64,000 bases of DNA from Apostichopus japonicus (Eukaryota > Echinodermata > Holothuroidea > Aspidochirotida > Stichopodidae). Under the pieces are notes generated by a model that was not told the origin of the DNA, searched no databases, and saw only the letters and a list, made by a program, of their open reading frames with translations. The stretch is from contig NC_092574.1 in NCBI RefSeq assembly GCF_037975245.1, positions 13,474,713 through 13,538,712 on the forward strand. Reading direction: 5' to 3'. The position numbers and the translations under genes are program-made. Positions 36,885 through 48,600 of the stretch are shown here, piece by piece (position 1 is the first letter of the stretch; every line of letters begins with the position of its first letter).

Positions 36885-38267
36885 AGCAGTGTCGGAAGTC
36901 TATAAAACTTACATAAAAAAAAACTGATGTATAATTAAACAGATTTTTCTTTCCCTGGAAGGCACGAATCGATACATTCTATACAGATTGTAAAAAAATA
37001 CAAAAAATAAATAAGGCTTCATGTATTCCATTTGATTACAAATATATTTAGTTAAACTAGAATAAACTTTCAATATTTGAAAAGACCTTGAAAGTTCTTC
37101 CCTTGTTATAGCTGTCCTCCTTTCTTGTTAGGTTTAATCATGTCTTCCTGATATTCTTTCATGTACTGTTATGTGACTGGAAAATCTGGGGAAAAAATCG
37201 AAATGTTAATTTTTGGCATGTAATGTTGGTTACTTATACACAGTAATAAACGATTGGCAAATGGTGTGTTCTTTGGGAAGAGGGGGTGGGGTTGCAAGGG
37301 AATAGGGTCGGGTTGATGTTGGAGAAGAAATAGTCCTAGACACGGTGCTGCAGCAATTACTTATCTCTCGATGGAAGAAAAAATTACGTAAAAAACGTAA
37401 TTTTGTTTCTTCTTCTATGAACTATATTATACTTTTCGTTTCAAGATCACACATCCCTTGTATATGTTTTCATAGTTTTATGTACTCAGTCAGAAATATT
37501 GGTGAACTTCGAACAGCTTTCTCTTCTGTGAAATCACAAACATAATGAAACAGTGCGCCCTATATTTTCTCCCTATTAAAGATTTGCTTTTTTGGGGGCG
37601 ATTTTATATCATTGTTTGTAAAGATGAATTCTTGTTCTTAACTTTGTTACTTTTAATTATTCTTTTGCTAGTTATGAATTTATTCTGATATGGTTCATGC
37701 TATTGCCTGTGCATTGGATTGGTTATACCTCACGGATCAAAAAATGAATCATTTTGATGAATAAAAAAAATAAATAAATAAACATGAAATGTTTTGCGGC
37801 AAAATGCGATGACATCCAAATATGATATAACCACCAGTCGTCTTGTGACATTGGTCTCCCTTCTTTCTCTTATAAGTGAGAACATAGTCAGTCAAAACAA
37901 ACCATAAGGTAGCAACAGTTCACGTGTATATGTCAAAACCACATGCGAAGCTGACGTTTCTGACAAATTTGGTTATATGTTTTGATTTGGGCTCGAAACC
38001 ATCGGTTCGAGATCCGTTTGCAATTTCTGTTATTATTGCAGAGTAGCAGTGAGTGAGAGGTGGGGGAGGGGTGGGGTGAGAGGTGGGGGGAGGTTGTAGG
38101 GGAAGAGAAATAGTTGATGGCATGACGTTTATATTTTAGGTTGTATGATCTCAAGGTGGGTCTCCAGCCACACCCAATAATAAGCAGGGGGTGATGTGGC
38201 AAGTTTTTCCGGCGTGTTCGCATGCTTGAGAGCGCTGTAAACATGATATTACATTATGGCTTGATGT

Positions 38268-38282
38268 GGCAGCGCCCTCTGT
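38268..38282 (-). promoter_or_regulatory. CTCF-like word CAGAGGGCGCTGCC
   Basis: Read on the minus strand it matches the AGRKGGCRS part of the CTCF core; the CCA part is weak. A second minus-strand word, AGATGGCGCTA, lies near 39156-39168. Confidence 0.3.
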
Positions 38283-40756
38283 AGAAACGCTGGCAAGTCT
38301 ACATATAGTTTGTACACATAATTTCTTGGTGTTTTATTCGTTTTTCTCACTCAAAGTATCTGAATGATCCTCATTATTTTCTTATTTGGCTAATGACCCC
38401 TCCTTCCCTACCCCCGTTCTTTTCGCCCACTCATGTTCCTCTCTGGTTGTGACTCTGATTCGGCGAGTTACATAATCCTGGTTTTACGTTTCAAAAGCAG
38501 AAAATGACAAAAGTAACATAATGAGCCGAACATCTGCATCTCTTTCTGGTCACGCTCTGCTTCACGAATAACGAAAGGTGTCTATAAAAAAATTTGTTTA
38601 GAAATACAATATCAGAAACTGCATTTGTTGTGCCTGAGCTATTCTCCATTAAATAGCAAATGTGCTCTTGTCGTTATGTGGTTTACTTTGTTTGTGTGTG
38701 ACTGCCCCTTGGGCAATGGTTTTGCACAGGTATAGCCTATAAATGTCGTCAAAAATTGAAAAAAAAAAAACTTTCTTTCGAGACTAAGATCACGTTACTC
38801 CATAACTCACGTCAAAAGGTGGAAGTATTTTCGATATGCAGTCGCGAGATACTTTGCTGTACTAATACCTTCACCACTGCCAAAGATAATTGAATCCACT
38901 TACATGTATAAAGGATTTGATAAACATGAGAATTTGATAACATACGGCTTTGATAACATGAGAAGAAACATTTTACGAGTATATTTCCAATATTTACGAT
39001 AAACATTCCAAATGTCAACGTTTTCCCTCTTTTATTAAGAAAGAACTCATTTTCGACTTCGCAATTAAGTAGTAGTGCATAAGATCTTGATGGCTGAGGA
39101 TTCAGAAGACAAACGTTACAAAATGTACGTTACAAAATCTAGTTATTTCTTAAATAGCGCCATCTATTAAAAAAAACTGCACCGGCACATGTGTTCGTTT
39201 GTAGATCATTGTTATAATTCTTTACGTATACAAATAAGTAAAGATGCGACGTAGACACAAAAATACTGTTAAAATACACTTATTTTAAGATAATATTTAA
39301 AATATGAAACAAAACAGGTTAGAATTCATCACATTTGCCGGATAGGTGAATGGTGGGTTGGAAGGGGGTGGGGCCGGCGGGATTTTGAAGTGAGTGGAAA
39401 GGAAGTGATGTGATATTGGCTCTTTCATGTGCTAATAGGTTACAAAAAAAATACTACGTTGTTTCTATTGTCTTTCCCATTGATTTTTCTAACACCTTGT
39501 AGCCGTAACTCAGTAATATTTATCTAACCAAAACATCTTTGTCTCTCTGCATATCCTGTACAATGCTTGGCAGCTCATGGAAAGTGGGGGCGGGGAAGGA
39601 CTTTCTATGAAACTGGTACCTTAAAATGACATCCATCGTGTATAGTTAGATTCATTCCAAATTCTCTACCGAATGTTTGAAATGTTTAGAAGATAAAACT
39701 GTTTATTTGGCCAACAATATTCTCTTTCCTACACATGATCCTGACCAGCATTAAATAGATAATTACAGATATACGAATTTTTACCCAACCAACGTAACGT
39801 GAAATTCATTTATTTAATACTAATGGCTCTTAAAATAAATGTGAATGTGTCGTCAAAATTTACAGTTATTATTTTTATTAAATAATGAATCAAGTTTCTC
39901 ATCTTTCAAAGTTAATATTGTTATGATAGTGAGAGATAACGTAAATACAAAGAATACCATAGTGGAAGTGATATCTCACTACTATTTCGTCAATTTTACA
40001 ATGTGTGGTCTATATACAGTTATGTCCTCACAAGCATTCCGAAATTAGTGCCAATCTACTAATGTACCCTGATATTGATCTGGATTTGTACGTAATATAT
40101 TATTATCACGTGTTCAAAATACATCTCATAGAACCCGGATATGACATCATTATTACATACTATCCTCTCTTCTTTTATGACTGCTTATTTACATTTATGT
40201 CAATTTTTGGCTTGATGTATGTCCAATCTATTTTTCCATTTTTATGTCGACCTTTTCTGTCATTTCCCCCTCTTCTTCAGGCGGTATCCTGGTCCTATTT
40301 CTTAATACACGTCAGGGCTTCCCAGCAACCGTGGAATTACTGCACCATAACAACTCTCCAATAAACTATTTGATTTATCATTTCGTACAGCGAGAGAAGG
40401 TTTCGCTTCATCCATTGCTACTACACAATATTTGCGCACATCGTCTATATAAAACTAAAACCAAAAAGAAAAGCAAAAAGGATTTTTTCGTGAACTAAAC
40501 TGTCATTCATCAGCGTAAGAACTGTTTTATGCTCTAATCTGGCGTTTGACAAAAAAACACATGGAACGCTCAATGCATCTTCTTTGTTCTCTCGGAGGAG
40601 TAAACTGAACAACTGCGAGAGACCAATCGCTGCTTGTGTGTATAATCTTCTGCATGTGTGTGTGTATGTGTGTTAAATCACATACAGAGAGAGACACACA
40701 CACGCGAGAAGGAGAGGTGGAGAGGCGGTTCTTGCTCACGTTACAGAGAGAGAAGC

Positions 40757-40764
40757 TATATAAA
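40757..40764 (+). promoter_or_regulatory. Possible TATA box for the GPCR gene
   Basis: The sequence CTATATAAAGCG has a good TATA-box match. Transcription would begin near 40785-40795, giving a leader of about 1 kb before the receptor start, or a shorter one if a leader intron is removed. Several ATGs lie in that leader, so splicing or translational dampening would be needed. In an AT-rich genome a TATA match can arise by chance; the GC-richer, purine-rich DNA just before it (40680-40755) is mild support. Confidence 0.35.
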
Positions 40765-41790
40765 GCGCTGTCTTCATCAGATGAGACAGAACTCAAAAGA
40801 GAATGATGTCACTTTGGGCAGACTGCTGAGAAAATCATACTTCGCGATTTATAACAATATCGATTGTTCATCATTTTTATGTGGAAATGGTTTCTGTTTT
40901 GACTAACAACAACGCAGTTTTGGAATTATTCTACGGATGGGAGATGAATTTGTTCTGAAAAAGGAAGGAAATCTCAGTATTACCTCAATGACTGCTTTTT
41001 GCTAAACTTGATTTTTGGAAACGGAGATGCAAGTTTGACAATATTTGCTCAAAATTTGAAGTAATGATTTGTTTGATCTGCTCTTGCCTTCTGTTCTGGC
41101 TTTCTAAATGAGAGTTCTTGGAATTCGGTTTAGCAAAGATTTATCAACGGAATGTTCTTCAAGATAATAGCGTACATGATTTACGTGTTATTATCAAGAG
41201 ATAAATGCAACATTATATTCTTCACAGCAGCAAGAATTTAAAATATATTTTATCCTTCTGTTGATTTCGTTTTTGGTCAACAATTTGCTTTTTCATCATT
41301 TTCATTCTCTTTTGAAGTTTATTTTGGATGGACGACCGTTTGTTAACAATTTTATGACAACGACATTTACTAATAAGGTATGGCAAATCTTTATTATTTA
41401 CTTTCCAATAGGATTTGTACGGTAACAAACACAAAACGACAAAAGTCGAAGATTCCTGTAAGCAAACAGACTGAGTATGGAAGAATCGCTTTCCATTTTA
41501 AGAGAGGATTCAAAGCGATATATCGTTATTGAGTGAACAACATTTTCCAAAAAAAAAAAAAAAATTCGAAACGCAGCGAAGTTACGATAAACAGGTTTGC
41601 AATCACGCGGCAGCTAATAACAGACATAGCCTAAATATTGGTCTTCTTCATATTCTGCTGCTTCTTAATTTTCTTTCTGTGTGTTTTCCGTATTGTTTCA
41701 AGTGTTGTGCACATAATTATCACAGCATCATTAATTGCTAGATTTTATAACAGTCTGTAACAACAACAAGTACGGGAATCAAATTTTAAG

Positions 41791-43041
41791 ATGGATGAGA
41801 ATGATAGTTCTATTTACTCCGTCTCTGGATCGGAAAATGTCACCGAGGCTGAATGTTTTTGGTTTAACGATACAACGGACGAGAATTTGACAGCTCTAGC
41901 ACGCAATTACATTTACAGTGATTTAGATGCTGTTTTCCATATAGTTGTATTGCCCGTGATATTATTAATCGGAATTATCACAAACTGTGCATTCTTATTC
42001 GTGGTATATCGTATACCCTCGATGAGAACTGTCGTGAACCAATATTTAACGCACATAGCCATCGGTGATCTATTGTTCCTTATTACCGCCATCGGTAAGA
42101 AAATCTTGAAGTTTTCCTCGTCAAAGAACAAATTCGATTCTGGAGCGTTCTGGGGACATTGGATAGAAGTATGTTGTCACACAGTGAACTATACCACCAT
42201 CTTCGCTTCAGTGTTGATCATGACACTGGTTGGCTTCGAGAGGTTCTACGCCGTCTGTAGACCAATGAGGATATACGCAGCTACGACCAATCAACGCATG
42301 GTAAAGATACTCCTCTCTATCGTCTGGACATTAAGTGCGGCTTTGGCTTTGACTACCATTCCCGCCATTATTCAAGTCCGCGTCTACTGCGTCTATTGGC
42401 CAACTACTCCCGAATTCGAAGGCCTCGATGAGAAGTTTGCGACCTACTTCAGTTACAGTAACGCCGCTTTAGCTTACACCTCACTCGTTCAAACTGTACC
42501 ATTTTTCGTCGTCATGGGGATAAACAGTGTCCTTTACGCCAAAATGATCTCGACCATGTCCTGGAGGCTTGGTACGATGCAAGCTCATGACCTGGACACC
42601 CACAACAATGTTGAGTTACGTAATAAAGTCGCCATCATGTTGATTATCAATGGAGTGACGTTTTTCACTTTGACATTTCCTTTCCAATTCGTGTCATTCA
42701 TCAACGGTATACTGACACTTTGTAACGAAACTCAACTGTTAGGAGCAAAATGTAAAACGTTCTTTCAGATTCTATTGTACTGCAACTCCTTGATCAATCC
42801 CATTATTTACAACGCCGCAAACTCACGGTATCGATCGGCATTTAAGACTGCGTTCGGTATCGACAAGTTCGATTGTATCGGATATGGATGCACGATCGGG
42901 TCACGACAGTACAACGCACCACTCAACAACGGCAACGTCAAGGAGAGCCCTACCAAGAACACTATCACCACCACCTACAGCAACAACTATACAACGAACG
43001 CCAACGGTGATATCTTACTGGAAAGCGACACGAAATGCTAG
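41791..43041 (+). CDS. Class A (rhodopsin-like) GPCR, probable neuropeptide-type receptor, intronless coding sequence
   Basis: A 416-residue plasma-membrane receptor expected to couple an extracellular ligand, probably a peptide, to G proteins. Seen: an N-tail of about 46 residues with four N-glycosylation sequons (N4, N16, N26, N32); seven hydrophobic segments near 47-73, 83-104, 128-152, 171-193, 222-250, 279-309 and 323-340; N65 (1.50), D93 in HIAIGD (2.50), ERF at 150-152 in place of DRY, W179 (4.50), P237 (5.50), P297 (6.50) and NPIIY at 336-340. Helix 8 follows, then a Ser/Thr/Asn-rich tail with C362 and C367 as possible palmitoylation sites. C200 in loop 2 could pair with C128 or C129. 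Odd points: LTFP replaces CWxP in TM6, and the TM3 cysteine lies 22-23 residues before R151 where 25 is usual. The start has a strong context (A at -3, G at +4) and the frame is uninterrupted, which fits the intronless peptide-GPCR expansions known from echinoderms. Ligand and orthologue are unknown; TRH/NMU/capa-like receptors are only a general resemblance. Confidence 0.93.
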   Translation: MDENDSSIYSVSGSENVTEAECFWFNDTTDENLTALARNYIYSDLDAVFHIVVLPVILLIGIITNCAFLFVVYRIPSMRTVVNQYLTHIAIGDLLFLITAIGKKILKFSSSKNKFDSGAFWGHWIEVCCHTVNYTTIFASVLIMTLVGFERFYAVCRPMRIYAATTNQRMVKILLSIVWTLSAALALTTIPAIIQVRVYCVYWPTTPEFEGLDEKFATYFSYSNAALAYTSLVQTVPFFVVMGINSVLYAKMISTMSWRLGTMQAHDLDTHNNVELRNKVAIMLIINGVTFFTLTFPFQFVSFINGILTLCNETQLLGAKCKTFFQILLYCNSLINPIIYNAANSRYRSAFKTAFGIDKFDCIGYGCTIGSRQYNAPLNNGNVKESPTKNTITTTYSNNYTTNANGDILLESDTKC

Positions 43042-43143
43042 ACCCAAAGTTAGGATATTTTACGCGTGTGTACAGTCTCTAGGATAAAGAAAGTCGGTAT
43101 GTGAAAAAGCTTCCAAAAGTCTCCTGTATAAAAAAATATATAT

Positions 43144-43149
43144 ATTAAA
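43144..43149 (+). terminator. Possible polyadenylation signal of the GPCR gene
   Basis: ATTAAA, the commonest variant of AATAAA, lies about 100 bases after the receptor stop codon inside a short A/T-rich run. I saw no canonical AATAAA in the first kilobase downstream. It could equally be chance in AT-rich DNA. Confidence 0.3.
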
Positions 43150-45520
43150 AAAATTAGGGCACAAAAGGTGATAGAATGTTACCTCAGAATTTGCTGGGGG
43201 AAATTCAGAAGTGGTTAGGATCAACTTTCAGTATTTTGTTCTCCTCGATGACCTACCTACCAGGCTTATTTTTCTGAATTGATATCTCTTAAAAACATTG
43301 TCTATTTTTAATTGATCCCTTATACTGATCAGTATTTTGGAAATAGATTTAGTATGATAGAAACTCTAGGAAAAGTATTCCCTAAAATCACTTCATAATT
43401 GAGGAATATTTCAAGCGTAAGGGGGTCGCATATTGCACAACTGTGCATCAGTCTGCCTATACAGTTAATTGTTCAGCCTATCTTTTACGTCATATATGAT
43501 AAATGTATAACGTATCCGAAATTGTCAATACTGGGTTTCGTTAACATAGACTCCCTCGCTATAATGTGAAATATCTGAAATGGTTACGTAACCCACATCC
43601 TTCAAAAGTATCTTAAAATGCCTAAACGATAAAAAAATATTTCAATATCAGATTTTATGATCTTAGGGTAACATATATGGTACGCCTAGTACCTCGGTTT
43701 TCAGTATATGTTACTAAAATATTCTGTTAAATCTGGAGAAACCTTTCTTTTAAGAGAATGATTGATTATGGTCAGGGATAGTGCCTCTATAGACACCGTT
43801 ATAACAATAGTAATGATGTTCCACATGAACACATGTTCCTATCACGACGTCTACGATAGTACATGTTATGACCGGTATATCTTATATGTTATGACCGGTA
43901 TATGTTGACTCCGGGTATATGTTATGTATACGATAGTATATGTGTAAACATACAGTGATACAGTCTGCTCATATGGATCGTCAGTCAAGGAAATCAATGT
44001 TAACAATGTTTCAACATGATTAGCATGACAAAAACAACATACAATAGGCTATACTGGGTTGTACCGCATGTACTAAGTTTCTATATAACACAGCAGATAT
44101 ACGGTTAAGTAAAATTGTAACTTTGGCAAAAGTATGACAGATTTTGCTCAGATTGTCTACTGAGTTAGACCACCATATATCACTAGATCTAGAGATATCG
44201 TCAAACCTGCACCATTCAATTACTGAAATTATAATATAAAATTACGAATTTCTTATATTACGGATATTTTGGGCAAACCATATTGACAAGATTAGCGAAT
44301 ATTTTAAGCCGTTTATACAAAATACATGTTGGCAAAATATACACTGTTAAAGCTGGCCATCAACACCATCATGTTTAGTTTGTAAAAACAATAACCATAG
44401 ATTATGTTCGAGAATATAGGCAGCCACGACAACCACAGTTGTAAACGTTTAACTCTGTGAAAGCATTATATATTATTATGTTCATGGGTTGCCTACCAAC
44501 ACAGAGATCAATTTTTACCAAATGTTTTAGCATGGCAACGAATGTCCCCGGCTGTACAATACATATGAAGTATACGGTAATTATTACTGACTTAAACAGC
44601 ACATGTGATATCTGTCAAGAATATGATAAATTTGTATTCATAAGTAGCAGCTTTCCAGAGCAATTTATGTGATTGTTTTAGTCGGTAAATATGCATAGAC
44701 AGACACACACACGCCCACACACATACAAAAAAAAAAGCCCGCTGCCAGTAAATCACGGTGAATCAGTAACATTGTGTCATTAATCCTATACCTATTCCTC
44801 TGTATAGCCTCCGCGCTTTATATGTCATGCGGGTACTTAAATATGCTCAAACATTATGAAAATGTCTTATTTGCAAAATTGCCGAACAAATATTTACTGT
44901 TTTCTATTTTACTGTAAAAAAAGAAGAGAATATGAATACCTCTTCATGTAAAAGAATAAAACAGAGAAATTTGGCTTGCCCCAGTGATATAATATTGACA
45001 ATATTAAGACTGCTTATTTGGTATATTACAGACCGTGCGGTATATACGATAGTAATCAGATATTTTCAAACAAACATTCTTACCGTTGTTCTTTACTGCT
45101 TTAAAGTCGGTATTTTCGTTGGTTTTTTACGGTCAAAATGTTGATAAGGTTACCCTCATCATTTGGAGTTTATTCTTGCAAATCTGCGTAGTATTATGCC
45201 TAACATTGTTTTTTATTGTTCCTGCTGGAGTAAAGTAACAGAATATATCTTCGGTGCCACGAGATGGCAGCAAAATATAAAAGTAAAAACAAGTATAACT
45301 GCTTTGTATTAGATGTCGGTTTGCAGTGGGGTTGTTAGGCTTTCTGTCACGAGGGAACCGCGCACAAAAATAGTATACACCTTTAGTCTGCTGCTAAATG
45401 TGTCACAAAAGATTTGAATCTCGTGAAAAAAAACAAAACAAATCTGCTTACTTTTTGTGATAGTTAAATATTTATATTTTCTTAACGAAAAACCCACAAT
45501 ACTTTCACAACATCCTACAT
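43150..45520. other. Downstream of the GPCR; no further gene recognised
   Basis: AT-rich DNA with a short repeated word TATGTTATGACCGGTATAT (43,863-43,930, two full copies and a diverged third) and a CA-rich run at 44700-44726. No exon is supported. Confidence 0.5.
45256..45271 (+). promoter_or_regulatory. Full CTCF-core match CCACGAGATGGCAGC
   Basis: Fits CCANNAGRKGGCRS at every defined position. It lies 2.2 kb downstream of the GPCR stop codon. CTCF is conserved in bilaterians; occupancy cannot be judged from sequence. Confidence 0.4.
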
Positions 45521-45525
45521 ATAGT

Positions 45526-45581
45526 ATATATATATACATATATATATATGTATACATATATATATATATATACACATATAT

Positions 45582-45638
<57 letters not shown>
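45526..45638. repeat. TA / TACA compound microsatellite
   Basis: TA array with TACATA interruptions. It generates Ile-Tyr reading frames on both strands that are not genes. Confidence 0.95.
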
Positions 45639-45639
<1 letters not shown>

Positions 45640-48600
45640 TTTTTATATAGACCAGAGAGGCTCACCAATAACTTTACATATATAAGATGGCCTGCACACA
45701 CTAACATTATTGTCAGGCCAACTAATTTCGAAATGAATGCTACATTTTTATTGAAGTACGACGGAGACTTCACTATAGCAACTAATATATTTATATGCAT
45801 ACTGGAAGGAAAACTGTTGGGACATGTGACTAAAGTTCAGTTTGAATTAGAAAAGAAACCCGAATGTTAACGATTTCCACGAAACGTTCGCTTTATATCA
45901 TAAAAGACATCATATAAGACAGCTATATGCACGACATTGAAATTGACACATATTAACTATTAGAAAAGTTTGACAGTTTTAAAATAGTTTGATTTCCTAA
46001 AAAAAAGTAAGAATATAATGTATTCATGATGATGGATCTTTCGAAGAGCGAATTCTATTCTATGTGGGATTTCAATCTTCCAAATCATAAACTTTGTAGA
46101 TTGCAAAGAACCACTATAGCTTTTTTTAGTATTTATTTGTGAGGAGTTAATCGTTGATAATGTTACAACTTACATCATTTATTATCAATGGTGTCAAGAT
46201 AGCTCACTATATCTCCAATCTAAAAGATTGAATTTTCATTCTCTTTAGAACCAAAAAGAGAAATAGAAACAGAAAATGGATAACCCAATTTCCTTCCCGT
46301 CGAATCGGTCTTTGACACCGCATGAAATTTTGGTCAAGAACGAACGTAGACACAATTTTTGAGAATTTTGATGCCAAGGTGATTGTTCTATTTTCTTACA
46401 AAATTTAAATTCATTTCATATCAGCCCCTTTAATGTGTTTGGTTTGACAGGGAGCACTAGGTTCATTATTTTTCATAATAACTATTCTATGCGAAAACTT
46501 ATGTAAGCTAGATTTGCAATTCCTTCTTCGAGTTTTGTTAAGAGGGCAAGTCATGAAAATGAGGGCAGCAAAGTACATTAGCGGAAGATCATAGCTAAAT
46601 GTGTATCCAAAGTATACCATACGCGCATACCGTTATATGGTATTTGCGTAAACCTACTGACATCGTTTCGGTGTAATTTTGAATAGACAATCTACTCAAA
46701 AACCAACAACAGACGAATAAGAACACAATAAAACAATAAATTTGGATGGAAATATATTTTCCATCTCATTTAGCCTCGGGGTGAGATATCTGGCAATTGC
46801 TTATTGATGCAAAGTCATTGTCTATATTGCTTTGCTCTTTTCTAAGATATCGGTACTTAAACGCCCTTCTCAAATCCCTACCATTTACATTTTCATTCAT
46901 CCACCCCTCCTAACCCCCCCCCCCCCCCACCCCCTCACACCCCACATGTTTACCCAAGTAAGTCACTTGGACCTTAGATGTATGTGAAGTCGCAGTGATT
47001 TTCTTCATTTGAAGTTTCGAAGACCAAGTGCGTAGGCTTAAGAATAGTAACTGATATACAACTTAACAACACACGTAGTACACCGTGTGTAAATATATGC
47101 TTTATACACACACAAAAACACACATCTGTAGCCATGTATCACTGGCAGTCTAGATGCATTGATTTCCAATATATTGGTCAACTGTGGCTCTTGAAATGAC
47201 CTTCCTTACCTCATTTTGACACTTGTCAAAATGAACAGATTACAAACAGATCAAAATATAATCAAACGGATTTAATTTGAAACGTAAAATAATTCCTTCG
47301 TATCTGGTTTTTATGGCCTAGATTATTGCGTTTCACCGTCGTGGTATAAATCAACACATAGTAAATGCATAGCTTACGTGACGTATAGTGATATGTGTTT
47401 AACGAGAATTTAAAGACACATCTGTTCTCTGCCGCTTTTAATGTGTAATTTGCCGAAGTGTTAGGTTGTAAAAGCCCCACCGGATACTACGTTGTGCTGT
47501 ATAAGCGAGCGCTTTATAAAATGTTGTAAAAATGGTAATGGTTGCTATGGTTTCATTACAACGAAAAAGGATTATAGTTACTCTATTATATTACTAGAAA
47601 AAGGGAATGTTTGTTTTCTTTCGGAGAAGTAAATTTAAATTGTTGGTGGGAGTGAATTAATAACATGATGAGGTGTTACATCGGTTGTGGGTGCGGGGGA
47701 TATTGGGCGGTGGGTGGTAAGAGACTACAAAATACTTAGGTTCCATATTTTAAACTTACCGATCAGCCTACAGGAGTCAGAATGTCTTGACCCTAATGTA
47801 CATTTTTGCTATACCGTGGGTTTTAGGTTAGAGACTTAGAGTGGAGCTGGAAAGAATATATTGATGTTTACTCTCAAAGAGGAATAGTGGTTCTGAATCA
47901 AACTTATAGGCTATGTAGGCTCAACAAAATAACATTAGAAAAGTAATCATTTTGTGTAGGAATCAATATTCGAAGAATTGTTTAGAATATTGTCGTCGGT
48001 TTTCCAGAACGTGACCAGATTGAAACCATTAAACCATTACACCTTTAAACCATTACCATATTGACCTAACCCTAACAAAGTTTCTACTGCAAATGGTTAT
48101 AGTCTTGTTGTGCAACATGAAATGTAAACTTTATTTTCAAATATAATAGATTTTTTTTTTTGGTGATTTCTCACGACGGACGTTACCTTACCTTCATCGA
48201 ATAGACCTTGATAAAACTTAACACTTAGTTAGTTGCAATATTTGGTTACATTCGTTCTCCTTTTTTTATTCCTTATCCCGACAGCTCAAACAAGAAAAAA
48301 AAAGAAAAAAAAGAGTCTGACTTTGTCGATATGTAGTTCGAATACCTTGTCCTGTCTCTCTGTTCTTCATTCTTTGTTATATTTTTCACTTTAAAATTAA
48401 CAATAACTTATTGTTAGTATTAGGATGAAATTGTCCCATGGATAAAAACCATCGCTGATGATATTTCTCAGAAGGAAATATCTCTCCTATTAAATTAAGA
48501 GGTACATACAGATTGAAATCTCTTGTAACGATCGAAATATTGGATAAAATTTGAAGAGCAATTATTATTATTATTATCTTTATCAAAAATGACTTTTAAT

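Larger units (their letters stand above)
34615..40650. other. No gene recognised; scattered factor-binding words
   Basis: Six kilobases with no supported exon. It contains a G14 run (35019-35032), two CRE palindromes, an RFX-type palindrome and two CTCF-like words (listed separately). The 102-codon frame at 35956-36264 is less AT-rich than average but has no domain I recognise. Confidence 0.5.

Noticed and set aside
40005-40498. Two overlapping frames just upstream of the GPCR
   Set aside because: Low-complexity hydrophobic content and mutual overlap; more likely chance frames near the promoter.
45309-45870. Frames of 137 and 163 codons on opposite strands
   Set aside because: They share a TA-array core; the flanking residues show no recognisable family.
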